A DNA stretch of 43,619 nucleotides from positions 1 through 43,619 of the forward strand of contig CANTFK010000314.1 of the NCBI GenBank assembly GCA_947646735.1, read 5' to 3'. The notes beneath the pieces are model-generated. The model searched no databases. It saw only the letters and a program-made list of their open reading frames with translations, and was not told the DNA's origin. The stretch's first letter is position 1. Each line of letters starts with the position of its first letter. This document shows, piece after piece, positions 29,061 through 39,420 of this stretch. The translations under genes and the position numbers were made by a program. The stretch comes from Peronospora farinosa (Eukaryota; Oomycota; Peronosporomycetes; Peronosporales; Peronosporaceae).

Positions 29061-29837
29061 GTGAAGGCGAGCCTTCTACATGCTCCTATTTTGGCTTTGC
29101 CAGACCCTGATCGACCGTTTAGCGTCGTCTGTGAGGCGTCGAATTTTGGCATTGGCAGTGCTCTGTTACAAACAGATGATGGAAGCCGTGAGCGTGTGAT
29201 CGCTTTTGAATCTTGCCAGCTGAAAGCTGCAGAGAAGAACTATCCAGTTCATGTCAAAGAGCTACTTGCGATGAAGTATGCTCTTGTCAAATTCAGAGTT
29301 CATCTGCTGGGCTCAAAGCCTTTTGTGATCTATACCGATCATGCTTTGTTACGCACTGCGACTCAGTCGCCGCATCTCTCGTAGAGAATGGCCAGATGGC
29401 TATCATTCTTTGCTGAATATAACTTTGAGGTGATATATAAGCCGGGCAAGCAAAATGCTTTGGCTGATGCGTTGTCACGCAGACCTGACCATGATCTTGC
29501 TCATGTTACGATGTTGTCGTATTCTATCATCGATCTCATTCGATCGGCGTATGCTAAAGATGATTATTGTATAGCGTTGCTACATGCTCTTGGCAGTGAT
29601 GAGTTTAAAGACTCGGACATTAAATTGTCGGCACAATTACGTGCGAGCCTCCATCGAAATTCTATCGATGAGGGGCTGTTGTACTATTGTACAGATGTGT
29701 CGGATCCTCCGCGTATTGTGGTTCCTCATGACGAGAACCTGAAGTATTGTATCCTCTATGAGGTACATGACACCGCCATCGGTGGTCATTTGGGTCGTGA
29801 AAAGACCTATGGGGTAGTATGCCAACGTTACTGGTGA
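29061..29837 (+). pseudogene. RNase H and integrase zinc finger of X1
   Basis: The frame 29061-29384 covers RNase H to ATQSPHLS; its first Asp site reads VCEASNFGIG (Glu for Asp). After a TAG the same frame continues to 29837 with NALADALSRRPDH and a zinc finger start HDTAIGGHLGREK. A TGA replaces the second Trp of the WWP motif at 29836-29838. Confidence 0.85.
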
Positions 29838-30494
29838 CCCAAATTTTATAAATGGGTGAGCACATATGTGCGTACGTGTGAAACGTGTCAACGGGTGAAA
29901 CCCTCGCCCCATTCGGCAGCGCCGCTGGCTAGTTTGCCTATTCCCACTGGGTGCTGGGAGTCCATTAGTATGGACTTTGTATTTGGCCTACCGAAAGATT
30001 CGCACGGCAATACAGGTATTGTGGTCTTTGTTGACCGTTTGAGCAAGATGGCTCATTTAGCGGCTGTACCAGACTCGATCGATGGTGTATGTACAGCGGA
30101 GCTGTTTATCGATCGAGTGTTTCGCCAGCATGGCTTTCCTGTGGCAATTGTTTCTGATCATGATCCTCGTTTTACGAGTAAATTTTGGAAGTCCGTCTTC
30201 CAGGTGCTGGGCACCCGTTTGGACATGTCCACAGCGGATCATCCGCAGACCGATGGTCAAACCGAACGCGTAAATCGCGTTGTTGAAGATATCCTCCGCA
30301 GTGTTTGTGCTGAAACGCCTAAGCGTTGGAGCTATATGCTCCCTGTAGTTGAGTTTGCACTCAAGAACTCCGTGCACGCCTCTACCGTCTACTCCGTTCT
30401 ATGTCAATGGCCTCACACACCCACGCGTTCCGTCAACGTTACCACCGAGTGGATCAGAGCTTGGTGGGGGAGAGGTTGCCGATCGGCTTGCTGA
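29838..30494 (+). pseudogene. Integrase core of X1
   Basis: CETCQRVKP completes the zinc finger. The core keeps DDE: D in VFVDRLSKMAHL, D in SDHDPRFTSKFW, E in TDGQTERVNRVVED. Near 30390 the frame shifts within the motif for HASTGFTPF and ends at 30494. Confidence 0.87.
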
Positions 30495-30549
30495 TATCAG
30501 CCTTAATACTGTGAAGAACAGGTAAATGCGTTTCTCGCAACGCGACTAA

Positions 30550-31296
30550 ATGTCTTACGACATGTGCAAGATGCAATGGCTGATAGTCAAGACAAACAAA
30601 AAGAATATGCAAGTGCTAAAGGCAGAAGTTGTATTGATGATTATGAGGTCGAAGACCAAGTATTACTTCCTTAATGCTAAAAATCTACCTTCCAATGTAG
30701 TATCTGCTGTCTTAAAGACGAAGTTGCGTCCGCGCTTTATCGGACCCTTTACGGTCATTACCAAGAAAGGCACAGCGTATACGCTTAATTTGCCGCGCAA
30801 ATTGCGTACACATTCTGTGTTCTATGTCGGCATGCTCAAAAAGTATCGGGATCCGTCCCAAGCAAACATTAAGGCGCTCGCGCCGAGCACATTGGCATTG
30901 TCGCGGGACGAAGCATCTGCACCAACAGGTCAAGCTGACCCTGCATTCGGGTTCGGCTCTCTTCCAGCGACTCAAGACGGGAGTTCATCGTCTGCTTTTC
31001 CTCACGTATGGACCGCACCTCTTGAACAAGCTCGGCATGAGCTTGTCCCTATACACCGGCCTCCTCCGGCTTTGCTCGATGCGCAGGGGAACCTTCAGTT
31101 CCATGTGGAGCGTCTACTGCAGAAGCGTCGCCGCCATGGTCAAAACCAGTATCTGGCGAAGTGGCGGGGATATCCCGAGTCGTGGAACTCATGGGAGTTT
31201 GAGATTCCCCTTCTGCAGGACTGCCCATACTCCGTGGACGTTTTTGAGCGTCGTGCGCAGGGTCTGCCTGTTGGCGCTGACGCTTCTCGCCAGTAA
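30550..31296 (+). pseudogene. Integrase C-terminal domain, linker and chromodomain of X1
   Basis: Open for 248 codons: C-terminal barrel (RPRFIGPFTVITKKGTAYTL, HSVFYVGMLKKY), a Pro/Ala linker, then chromodomain (FHVERLLQKRRRHGQNQYL, AKWRGYPESWNSWEFEIPL). It is the end of pol and stops at 31296. The C-terminal 250 bases overlap the antisense frame. Confidence 0.85.
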
Positions 31297-32153
31297 TGGT
31301 GGGTGTAGGCGGGTTAGCGGCCTCGGCCTGTCGTGGACTCGCGGCTACAGGGGTAGCCGAAACATTAGGCTGCTGGGTAGCAGGCGCATAATGCGTTCGT
31401 TGGGATTTCAACTTTCCCCGGGCCTTCAATTTAGCGTAATCATAACGCATCTTCCGCTCGAGTTGTACATCTGCCACATTGGCACTTGCCCGTAGGGCTC
31501 ACATTCTGCTTAAACGTCGCGCATAATGCGCCCAGCGGCTGATAGCCGTGTCTTCTTCGTCCTCGGTTTCCCCCGCGAACAGAAGGATGGGAACACCCTT
31601 TATGGGAGGAACTGGCGCACCGCGCACTTGCCTGTTAAGGCGTGCCAAGTATTGGCTTTGCGTAGTGATATGAGGTTCCAGATATCGTTGTCGAATTGCC
31701 GTTCGCGTGGCAACATCCTCAGGTGAAATGGCCTCAGGCCCAATGGCCCAGCCAGAGAGGAAATTACCACATGCTTCCTTTAGGCGTTCTTCTACCGTGG
31801 GTGGTTTGAACCTATGCTGTAGGTGGTCCTGAAGCCTAGCCATATTCTTCGTCCGGATATTGGCGCCTTCCTCTTGGTCGATGGTTTGCTGCTGCTGCTC
31901 GTCGAATGGGTTAGTAACCATCGATGTTGACGATGCGTCAGGCGGGTCACGTAACGCTTTTAGCGCATCTACAGCACCACGTTCAGGGAACGAATTTGGT
32001 GCATGAATAGTTTCATCTTCACCCGTGAGGGTGGCTAAAAGGGAACCCATCGGGTCCCACAAAGACGGTGTCACTTTCGTAATCAACCGCTTCGTCAAGG
32101 TTATCGTCAATGAGGTCCCGAAGAGTCTGTGACTCACTGCCAGGAGGCGTCAT
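31049..32153 (-). pseudogene. Antisense reading frame of X1, about 360 codons, one stop and one frameshift
   Basis: The frame starts at ATG 32153 (MTPPGSESQTLRDLIDDNL), 111 bp inside the 3' LTR. After one frameshift near 32040 it runs to a single TGA at 31501-31499 and continues in the same frame to 31049. Readable parts include QHRFKPPTVEERLKEACGN, PEDVATRTAIRQRYLEPH, RWAHYARRL and QLERKMRYDYAKLK, then a basic Pro/Gln-rich tail opposite the chromodomain. Length, start position, end position and phase match D's intact antisense frame. Weak similarity to D is seen around GVPILLFAGETEDEED against AFPIPVVLRSNETADE. Function unknown. Confidence 0.5.
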
Positions 32154-32264
32154 GTTAGGTGCCGTGAACAAACCGTGAGGTTTTAAGCGCTCGCTAAAGC
32201 ACTACCTCTAAGAGGAAAAATGTCGAGTGACATTCTATGGGAACGTCAGTCTGGTGGGGGAGAG
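32154..32264 (+). other. X1 3' leader and polypurine tract
   Basis: TGGTGGGGGAGAG at 32252-32264 lies immediately before the 3' LTR. It marks 32265 as the 3' LTR of X1 rather than a 5' LTR of the following element. Confidence 0.8.
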
Positions 32265-32812
32265 TGTAACGGGTTTACACGACGGTTGTAACATCATTCC
32301 GAAAGTTTAGGGTTGAAGTTTCCTTTTATTGCATATAATGCATCTTGATACTTCTCTTTAGAGAGGTATTAAGTATAAGCGTTAAAGATACGGTATTCGG
32401 TAATACCGTATCTTATCGATTGGGATTCGATATTCGATAACGCTGTACTAAGTACATCATACACAGATGTTTAGACGATACGTCGTCCAATAGCAAAGTC
32501 TGTATGTAATAATTGCTATTATAGTAATTAATCTAGTGTAGGGTATTTAGAGTAGGACTATTCATATAATCTTAAAACATAAATAAAATCAGTTCTCAAT
32601 TTGAACTAACTAATTTTATATATGCATTAAGATTTTATTGCTTGTACTTTTAAATGTATTTCCTAGTTCCGTAGAACAGGATAACTTTTAAGCTTAATTT
32701 TTTCTATAGAACTGAGTAAGTTTTAGCCGTAATCTTTACTTAGTATTATTTAAATAAGAGGCTTTCAGCCTAAAGTCTTTCTCTGGCTAAAGAGCTGCAT
32801 AGCTCCGCTACA
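32265..32812 (+). mobile_element. X-family 3' LTR of X1
   Basis: 548 bp, TGTAACGGGTTTACACGACGG to CTCCGCTACA. It includes a perfect 11-bp stem GATACGGTATT-AATACCGTATC near 32387. It is followed by CTTCT and the resumed gag frame of element C. Confidence 0.9.
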
Positions 32813-32817
32813 CTTCT
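32813..32817. repeat. Target-site duplication CTTCT, right copy (X1)
   Basis: Matches 17326-17330 and restores element C's gag frame across X1. Confidence 0.85.
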
Positions 32818-33499
32818 TGAGGCACCCCAGGCGAAGGTCAACTTTCTTCTTTCACGCCTCACCGGGAAGGCCAAGGAGTGGGCCCTTGGTAAGCTCGTTG
32901 TGGACGAGCACGCATTTCCCACCCTGAGTACCTTTCAGGACGACCTTCGTCTTGCCTTCGAGCCACCACAAGAGGAGAAACTGGTGCGATCAAGATTCCT
33001 GTCGATGCGACAGGGTAAAATGGCGATGCACGACTACGTACAGATGGCTAGGCATCTGGTGTCGTGTATTATCACGCATTCCATGGACATGTACACGCAG
33101 GTGAATGTCTTTGTGGATGGTATGCGTGAGGGGCAGACCCGCTTATCGCTGGAGCGCGCCGAGCCTGCCACATTGGAGGAGGCATTTGCCATCGCACTCC
33201 GTGAAGACTTTAGGGTCACAAAGGCATATTCCAAACCCTCGGTCGTCAGCGTTCTCCGGCCTTCTGGTCCAGAACCTATGGAGATCGACGTTATTGAGTC
33301 GTCGGGTGACCGGCGACGTGTCTTTCATCATAAAGGTGACGCTCGCACCGGGAGTCAAATGGTTTGCTTTCGTTGTTTCAAGCCAGGACATCGCGCGGCA
33401 GAGTGCCGTGCGCCAGCTCCAATATCGGTGCAAGTAGTGGACGCCCATCATGAGGGTGCTGTACCGGCCGCACGTCCAAAAAACGGTCGGGACCAGTAG
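32813..33499 (+). pseudogene. Gag of element C, main part
   Basis: Open from the X1 boundary: [74 protein letters not shown], then the CCHC knuckle [14 protein letters not shown]. It stops at 33497-33499. Apart from the interruption by X1 and the decayed N-terminus this is one of the best preserved gag frames in the window. Confidence 0.87.
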
Positions 33500-33543
33500 G
33501 TGCAGGGCGCCCTACTGGTTGGAACGGAGGTCCGGGTCCCCCG

Positions 33544-33960
33544 GTGGCAGCCCAACCTTCCAGTCCTCCTGCGCTACGCGCACGGTTAAATGCCACCACT
33601 ACGAGTGGTGATTCACGTCTGATTATTGTCAGATTACATGTCGCCGGCGTCCGGCGACCTCTGCGAGCACTCCTGGACTCAGGAGCAACAAACAATTCCC
33701 TTTGTGAATCTTGTTTATCGATTTTACCTCCCAGCATTCAGGTCCGTGAGGGACCTGGCCAAGTCGTCTTCCAGTTAAATGATGGGAAGCCACACCGCGT
33801 ATCGCAACGCGAAGTGTCGTCGCCGTACACGTTTGATCGTTTTCGCAGTAATGATTATATTTTGTGATCGCGATAAATTATGCATTCGATTGCATACTGG
33901 GCATGCCATGGCAGGCACGTTATAAGGCTCAGATCGACTGGTTAGACAGATCAGTGAGAC
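33544..33960 (+). pseudogene. Aspartic protease of element C
   Basis: Active site Asp-Ser-Gly at 33676-33684 in ALLDSGATNNSL is intact, unlike A and B. The frame stops at 33867 and an overlapping frame continues with [19 protein letters not shown], the second half of the fold, so a frameshift separates the halves. Confidence 0.83.
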
Positions 33961-34159
33961 GTCGACGCAAGTTCGATGTCAGTGAAGTGTTTACCCATCT
34001 CTTGGTATCTCCAAGTGACTGGCCAAACGTCACAGTCGTGGATCGCGATTCCACGACGTTGGCGGTGCACAGAGCGAGCGATGGCCCTCTCTGCACTGCT
34101 TGTGCTGTTCTTCGAGACAAAAGTGACAGTGACTCCTCGCTACAGAGCAAAGAGGACGA

Positions 34160-34494
34160 CGAGGACGACGCGGTCGAACAGGGGTTCCCGCGCGTCATTA
34201 ATGCGGTTGAACAGGGGTTCCCGCACGTGAATGCAGTGGTTGAACCGGGGTTCCCATCTGCACCTATTGTGGTCGAGCAGGGGCTCCCACAAGGGCAATG
34301 TGACGACGAGCAAGAGCTCGCCAACGAGTGTGACGTGGACGGACAGGAGTCCCCACGCAAGAGCATGATGGTCGAAACGGGGTTCTCATCATCACCCACT
34401 GTGGTCGAGCCAAGCTTCCCACATGGGAAAAGTGGGGTTGATCGAGGTCTCCTACACGGGTTTGCAATGGCCGAGCAGGAGCTCCCGCATTAAG
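34160..34494 (+). repeat. Degenerate VEQGFP peptide repeats in protease-RT linker of C
   Basis: About ten units of 9-16 residues share the pattern V-E-x-G-F-P ([54 protein letters not shown]). The frame is 33864-34493. Element G shows related units (VEQGLPQTSEA, VEDELPP). Function unknown; possibly a flexible spacer. Confidence 0.75.
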
Positions 34495-34900
34495 GTTCGA
34501 TGGTCGAGTTTGGTCTACTCCCGTCAAATGTTTCCGGCATTATGGACGAGTACATCCGGTTCGTAGAGAGGGTGATGGTTTATCACCTTACTGCGGTTCG
34601 CCAGCTTCGAGTAGTGACTCGAAGCACAATGGGAACAACAGCATCGATAAATCAGAGTTGTAATGTGTCCAAATAGTCGTGTACGTGGAAGGGAGTCCAA
34701 AAAGACGCCAGTACATTGAAGTCGAAAGTCCACCTCGCGACGCGTCTTCAATCACAAGCCTTCCATGGCTTTCCAGGAAGCATTTCCTACGTAACCTTAA
34801 GAGAGGCACTGTGGAAAAAGTGTGTCTGATCACGAAAGAGTTAATTAGTGTGACGAACGAGGAGCATATGACGCTTCCTCGAAGCGCTGAGGCAAAGTCA
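34494..34900 (+). pseudogene. Protease-RT linker of element C, decayed
   Basis: Between the repeat region and RT the frames are broken. The plus frame from 34679 reads YVEGSPKRRQYIEVESPPRD, similar to YVGGSLHRGCYIKVAIPP of element G. No separate gene is seen. Confidence 0.55.
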
Positions 34901-35811
34901 GCGCGTGAAGAAAGGTTTGCATCACGGTCATGGGAGGCTCTGCGAGAGTCTGGTAACCCTGTCTACGACATTGCTCGTGAGTATGCAGACGTGTACCGGA
35001 CAAGATCCCGGCTGAACTTCCTGAGGACCGTGGTGTTCGGAACGAGATTGATCTCGTGCCAGGGTCGAAGTATTGTGTGACACGGCAGTGGCCGTTTCCT
35101 CGAGATCAAGTCGAAGCTATTGACGCATTCTTCGGAGGCCGCCGCAAAGCGGGTCATGTGAGTGAGAGTATCTCACCACATTCGAGTCCAACCTTCTGCG
35201 TGAAGAAGGATACGGGAGGCTGGCGGATAGTGCATGCGTTCAATAAGTTGAATGATGCCACTATTCCTGCGCAAACGCCAATTCCCAGGAAGGACATGGT
35301 GCTGAATTCCATGTCAGGTAGTGTCATCTTCAGTGCCATCGACTTGACCGATGGCTTTTACCAGATTCTGATGCGACCGAGTGATATCCCACTCACCGCG
35401 GTGAGCACCCCGAGTGGCATGTTATGGGAGTGGCTGGTTATGCCACAAGGGTTGAAGAACGCTCTGGCCACTTTCAATCGCATGGTGTCTTAAGTTTTGA
35501 GACCTCTTCGGAACTTTGCTCTAAGTTATTTTGACGATATCTTCGTCCATAGTCGCGCCAAGGGCAACCTCAACGATGTCCAAGTTCACCTTCAACACCT
35601 GAAGCAAGTGCTTCAAGTTATGCGGGACAACAAGTTGTACGCGAATCTCAAAAAGTGTGTCGTTTGTGCACCGGAGATTCCGGTGCTGGGTTGCTATGTG
35701 AGTAGATCAGTAGTTCAAGCTGATTCAAAGAAGGTGTCTGTCGTCCATCTGTTCTTTGGCCTACGACCCAAGAACCCTACGGAGTTGCGCCAGTGGCTCG
35801 GCTTGTGCTAA
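34901..35811 (+). pseudogene. Reverse transcriptase of element C
   Basis: Leader SAREERFASRSWEALRES, then a shift into 35056-35493: GSKYCVTRQWPFPRDQVEAI, SPTFCVKKDTGGWRIVHAFN, FSAIDLTDGFYQILMR, PSGMLWEWLVMPQGLKN. A TAA follows, and the next frame 35497-35811 has LSYFDDIFVHSRAKG with the YxDD box and the thumb. Both catalytic motifs are present but split by the stop. Confidence 0.87.
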
Positions 35812-36548
35812 TTATTTGCATATGTATACAACAAGATTATGCTGGTTCTATCCAGCCTTTGTCGTCACTCTTGAAGAAAGACGCCACGTGGTTGTGGCGT
35901 CCCAAACAGCAAGCAGCCTTCGAAGCAGTAAAGAAGAGCCTAGCGTCAGCGCCAGTCCTAGTCCTACCAGACGATTCCAAGCCTTTCCACGTGGTTTGCG
36001 ATGCCAGTGATTTTGCAATCGGTTGTGCCCTCGTGCAATTTGATGATGAGGGACGTGAACGAGTCGTGAGTTACCAGTCGCGACAGATGAAGCCAGCTGA
36101 GAAGAGCTATCCGGTTCACGACAAGGAGTTATTAGCGATGCGCTATGCACTCATCAATTTTCGCGTGCATCTCCTTGGTAAACGTACGTTTGCTTTGTAC
36201 ACCGATCATGCATCGCTGCGCACAGCGATGAAGAGCCCACACCTGTCTTAAAGGATGGCACGATGGATCTCATTCTTCTCTGAGTATAACTTCGTCGTGC
36301 ATTACAAGCCAGGCAAGACTAATATTCTCGCTGACGCCTTGTCACGATGTCCCGACTACGATCCTCGGACTGCTGTGAGTCGCCAGGCTACTGATGACGA
36401 GGACGATGATGACCGATGCGCAATGTGTGTATCGCTGAACTTAACTCGGGATACACCCGAGCCGTGTTTATTTGACGAGATCTTAAGGGCGATTCAGATT
36501 ATGCAGACATTATCGATTATCTGCGTACTCCCAGCGATAATGCACTGA
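35812..36548 (+). pseudogene. RNase H of element C
   Basis: The frame 35793-36251 reads VVCDASDFAIGCALVQFDDE, YPVHDKELLAMRYALINF and YTDHASLRTAMKSPHLS, then TAA. The same reading continues at 36255 with NILADALSRCPDYDPRT. All four active-site acids are present. This stretch is the close relative of the Z-family half of A and B. Confidence 0.87.
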
Positions 36549-37426
36549 GAGAGTTATCACGAACCAAGCTCGATCATATTCATCGATACAGAATAGACGA
36601 AAAATTGCTCATGTACATCATCGACCAATTCGATGCTCCTCGCACGGTGATCGCGAACGACATGAATTGGCGTGCAAGAATCATCCACGAGTATCACGAT
36701 GCTCCTGCTGGCGGCCATATAGGCCTCGAAAAGTCTTTCGCGGCTGTGTCTCGAGACTTCTTCTGGCCCCACATGTATAAGTGGATATGCAACTGGATTC
36801 GAACGTGCAAAATCCGCCAGCGTTTGAAGCCATCTCCATCGTCGCAGGCTCCCCTTCGATCGTTGCCAATTGCAGCAGAGGTCTGGAGATCAGTTTCGAT
36901 GGACTTCATCTTCGGGCTTGCGCTCGATAGCCAAGCTCGCACGGGCATCTTGGTCTTTGTTGACAGATTCAGCAAGATGAAACATCTCGTGCCTGTTCAC
37001 GCTAAGGTCACCGCGGTAGAGACCGCGGCGCACTTCATCGACGCGGTGTTCCGTCATCATGGCCTTCCAGAAAACATTGTTTCGGACCGTGATCCGCGAT
37101 TTACGTCCGCATTTTGGACGTCACTTGTCGAGCTCCTCGGGACAAAACTTCTGATGTCGACTGCAGCCCATCCGGAAACGGATGGGCAGACCGAGCGCGT
37201 GAAACGGGTCCTCGAAGACTTTCTTCGGAGTTATGCTACGTCATTTACAAGCTGGAGTGCATTTTTACCACTCGCTGTGTTCGCACTCAACAACGCCGTA
37301 CACGCGTCAACAGGGTTGACGCCATTTTTTGTGAATTCGGCTCGTCACCCTCGTGTTCCTACTGTCCTGGCCGTGGGGCGACCCACAACACCTAGTGGCT
37401 CCACTCTGGTGGGGGATAAAGGGTGA
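36549..37426 (+). pseudogene. Integrase core of element C
   Basis: Zinc finger: HEYHDAPAGGHIGLEK, then CKIRQR, in which the second Cys of CxxC is Arg. The core is otherwise intact: D in VFVDRFSKMKHL, D in SDRDPRFTSAFW, E in TDGQTERVKRVLED. The frame ends at 37426 after a shift past RHPRVPTVL. Confidence 0.87.
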
Positions 37427-37557
37427 TAAACAAGGATCGAGTGCAGCTCACGGTATTTTGAGCGCGAATGCAGTAACACGATCCAAGGCAAAGACGGCCA
37501 CTTTGACGCCATCAGACGTGGCGTCCCCATTAGCTCGATGGACTGCGCAGACACTGA

Positions 37558-37970
37558 TTGATCCCATCTTCGGGTAAGCGTTCACCTACTGCCAACTACG
37601 CGCCGATTGAGTTGGCGCGACCAATTGATGACATGGCCGTGTCGGAATTTATACTCCAACGTCAAGCCATCACCCGGTTTGTACGCGACGCACTGCAATC
37701 TGCGGTAGACCAACAGAACGAGAACGCTGACAAACATGGCAGAAAGAACATGAGCAAGTTTGAGAAAGGTGACCGTGTATTATTATCTACGAAAGGTTTA
37801 AGGGATTCAGCGGTCACTAATCTGGGCGCAAGTAAACCGCGCCAGGCTTCATCGGTCCATTTAAGGTTCTGAAGGCAATTGGCGACGCTTATACACTCGA
37901 CGTCCCCTTTTCACTTCGACTCCACCCGACATTCTATGTCGGGCGGCTAATGAAACTCGCTCGGCTACGC
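37558..37970 (+). pseudogene. Integrase C-terminal domain of element C
   Basis: The frame 37558-37872 has FVRDALQSAVDQQNENADKH and KGDRVLLSTKGLRDSAVTNL. After a frameshift HPTFYVGRLMKL closes the barrel near 37960. Confidence 0.8.
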
Positions 37971-37978
37971 TTCACGGA

Positions 37979-38791
37979 TTGGCTACGATGCCGGCTTCAG
38001 GGGTTCGTAATTCGATCGGCCTTCCCGTCGTGCCCGACGCGCCGATGACATGGGGCGGGGTCTCGATCCCGTCTGAACCTGACCAAGCATCTGGCGCTCC
38101 AGAATCCTTATCCGTTCGAGCAGTTCACGGTTCGACTGCCGGGTCTCACTCGAAGTCTTCTCCGCCCGGGCAGCACGTTCACTGGCAGCCTCAGCCTCCA
38201 GCCGAGCATCGGCAGCTATGTTCACGGCCTGATCAACATCGTCCTGAGCACCCAGGACGCCAGCACTACCATCACGAGAGCCCTCCTCCGCTTGTTGACG
38301 CGGAGGGACAGATGCGCTGGATTGTAGACCGCATTGTGGGTCACGAGGACCCTCTACAACCAGTACTGCAGTCGGCTCATGAGAAGCGCGCGGTTCCATC
38401 CGTGCGCAGGTACCGAGTACGTTGGCTTGGATTCCCTCTCTAGCAGGATACATGGGAGCCACGTTCCTCGCTCCTTCGTGACGTTCTAGATGTGGTTCTG
38501 TCGTATGAAGCCACGAAGTCGGACTATTCCAAGGCGGGCGAGCACGCGAACGCTCTCGTGACAAACGAGAGCGATAAGGAGATCCACGTCGTCGAGAACG
38601 AGAACGATGACGCGAACGAGAACGATGCCGTGAACGATAACGTCGTGGTGAATACATATCATCACGATTGCGAGGCGAGATTCGCGCAACAAGACGGAAA
38701 GGCGAACGTGTCGCTGCCCTGCGCTGATTATTTCACGGAGATTGACTCCGCTGTCGCGAGTGGTGCTGCCAGCGAGGCGCACCACGAATAA
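37979..38791 (+). pseudogene. Linker, chromodomain and acidic tail of element C
   Basis: A Pro/His-rich linker leads to the chromodomain (MRWIVDRIVGHED, YRVRWLGFPL), a TAG at 38441-38443, and in the same frame QDTWEPRSSLLRDVLDV. The frame stays open past the domain to 38791, adding an acidic tail rich in Asn, Asp and Glu (ENENDDANENDAVNDN) encoded by a short tandem repeat. Confidence 0.8.
37983..38657 (-). other. Antisense open frame of element C, C-terminal part, 224 codons
   Basis: It is open opposite the chromodomain and linker. The C-terminal segment RQSNRELLERIRILERQML shares the pattern RQ-x4-L-x2-R-x2-ILER with RQGYDRLKTRLDILERLVM of D's antisense protein. The N-terminal Arg/Ser-rich part lies opposite the sense acidic tail and may be only a complement of that repeat. 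The stop lies just after the integrase C-terminus, as in D and X1. Confidence 0.35.
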
Positions 38792-39407
38792 TTGCGCTTC
38801 TACGTTCGCTTAGACTTCGCTCATACTTTGCAATCCAACTTCGTTCGCGTTCGCTGAGTTGATACTTAGCGATGTGTCGTCGCCATTCGCCATGAGTTGG
38901 GCGTGGAGTCGAGCTACAAGACTGGCATCCTTCATTGACATGAACGAAGAAGAGGCGGTCCTCATTTTACGCATTCTCACACACTCTTCGCGTAGCGCGC
39001 CGACGGAGTGATCGGCGCGAAGCTCCTCTCGATTGGCGAGCCATAATTGGAAGCTGTTACCATCCTCGAGCATCCGATTCTAACGTTGGACAAAGGAACA
39101 CCAAGAACGTTGCAGGTCCTCGTACCCGATCCCATCAAGTCCCTTTCCACGCAGTTTTCTTCTGATTTCAAAAAAATGGCCGGAAGTAGTCCCGCATTAT
39201 GTCCAGCAAGTCCGGAGCGTGAGCTCCGGACAAGTCGTACAGCGACCAAGGTATGAGCTGCCGCGCCATGATGCTGGTTGATGCATTCCCGCTGATGTAT
39301 CTTGGGAGTTCTGCTGGATTGGGTGTTGGGTCTCCGGACATTGCTTGTTCGTTTGTGAGCAAAAGGTTTTCGACAGTTGAGCACTCACGGTTGGTGAGTG
39401 CTGTCAT
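38792..39407 (-). other. Decayed antisense frames 3' of element C pol
   Basis: From ATG 39407, 14 bp inside the LTR, a 79-codon frame reads MTALTNRECSTVENLLLTNE and LDIMRDYFRPFF. Further pieces in shifted frames follow (TCNVLGVPLSNVRIG, then 39073-38810 with FQLWLANREELRADHSVGAL and ASLVARLHAQLMANGD). They could be the N-terminal and middle part of the same antisense gene. The plus strand shows no coding here. Confidence 0.3.
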
Positions 39408-39420
39408 GAGAAGGGGGTGA
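39408..39420 (+). other. Polypurine tract of element C
   Basis: GAGAAGGGGGTGA directly before the 3' LTR. Confidence 0.8.

Larger units (their letters stand above)
17331..32812 (+). mobile_element. X1: X-family element with a foreign central block, 15.5 kb
   Basis: It is bounded by X-family LTRs in the same orientation (17331-18426 and 32265-32812) and by CTTCT on both sides. From the left it has primer site, gag, protease and spacer. From 27.4 kb it resumes with spacer, RT, RNase H, integrase, chromodomain, antisense frame and purine tract. The middle (20270 to about 27390) is foreign: Z-family RNase H to LTR, a hAT fragment and Gypsy remnant F in reverse. The spacer sequence is partly present on both sides, so the block is not a simple insertion. 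LTR divergence is high (roughly 80-85% identity by eye), hence old. Confidence 0.8.

Noticed and set aside
30824..31495. 223-codon plus-strand frame in X1
   Set aside because: It lies one frame off the integrase C-terminus and chromodomain, is made of unusual residues and has no independent similarity.
32265..32812. X LTR as the 5' LTR of element C
   Set aside because: A purine tract precedes it, no primer site follows, and the gag frame is already open at the boundary. It is X1's 3' LTR.
33929..34399. 156-codon minus-strand Ser/Thr/Cys-rich frame in C
   Set aside because: Complement of the VEQGFP repeat region; its repetitive composition explains the open frame.
37114..37395. 93-codon frame inside C integrase
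   Set aside because: Out-of-frame shadow of the DDE core.
38560..38657. Antisense Arg/Ser stretch as an SR splicing-factor gene
   Set aside because: Explained by the complement of a short tandem repeat; no RNA-recognition domain nearby.
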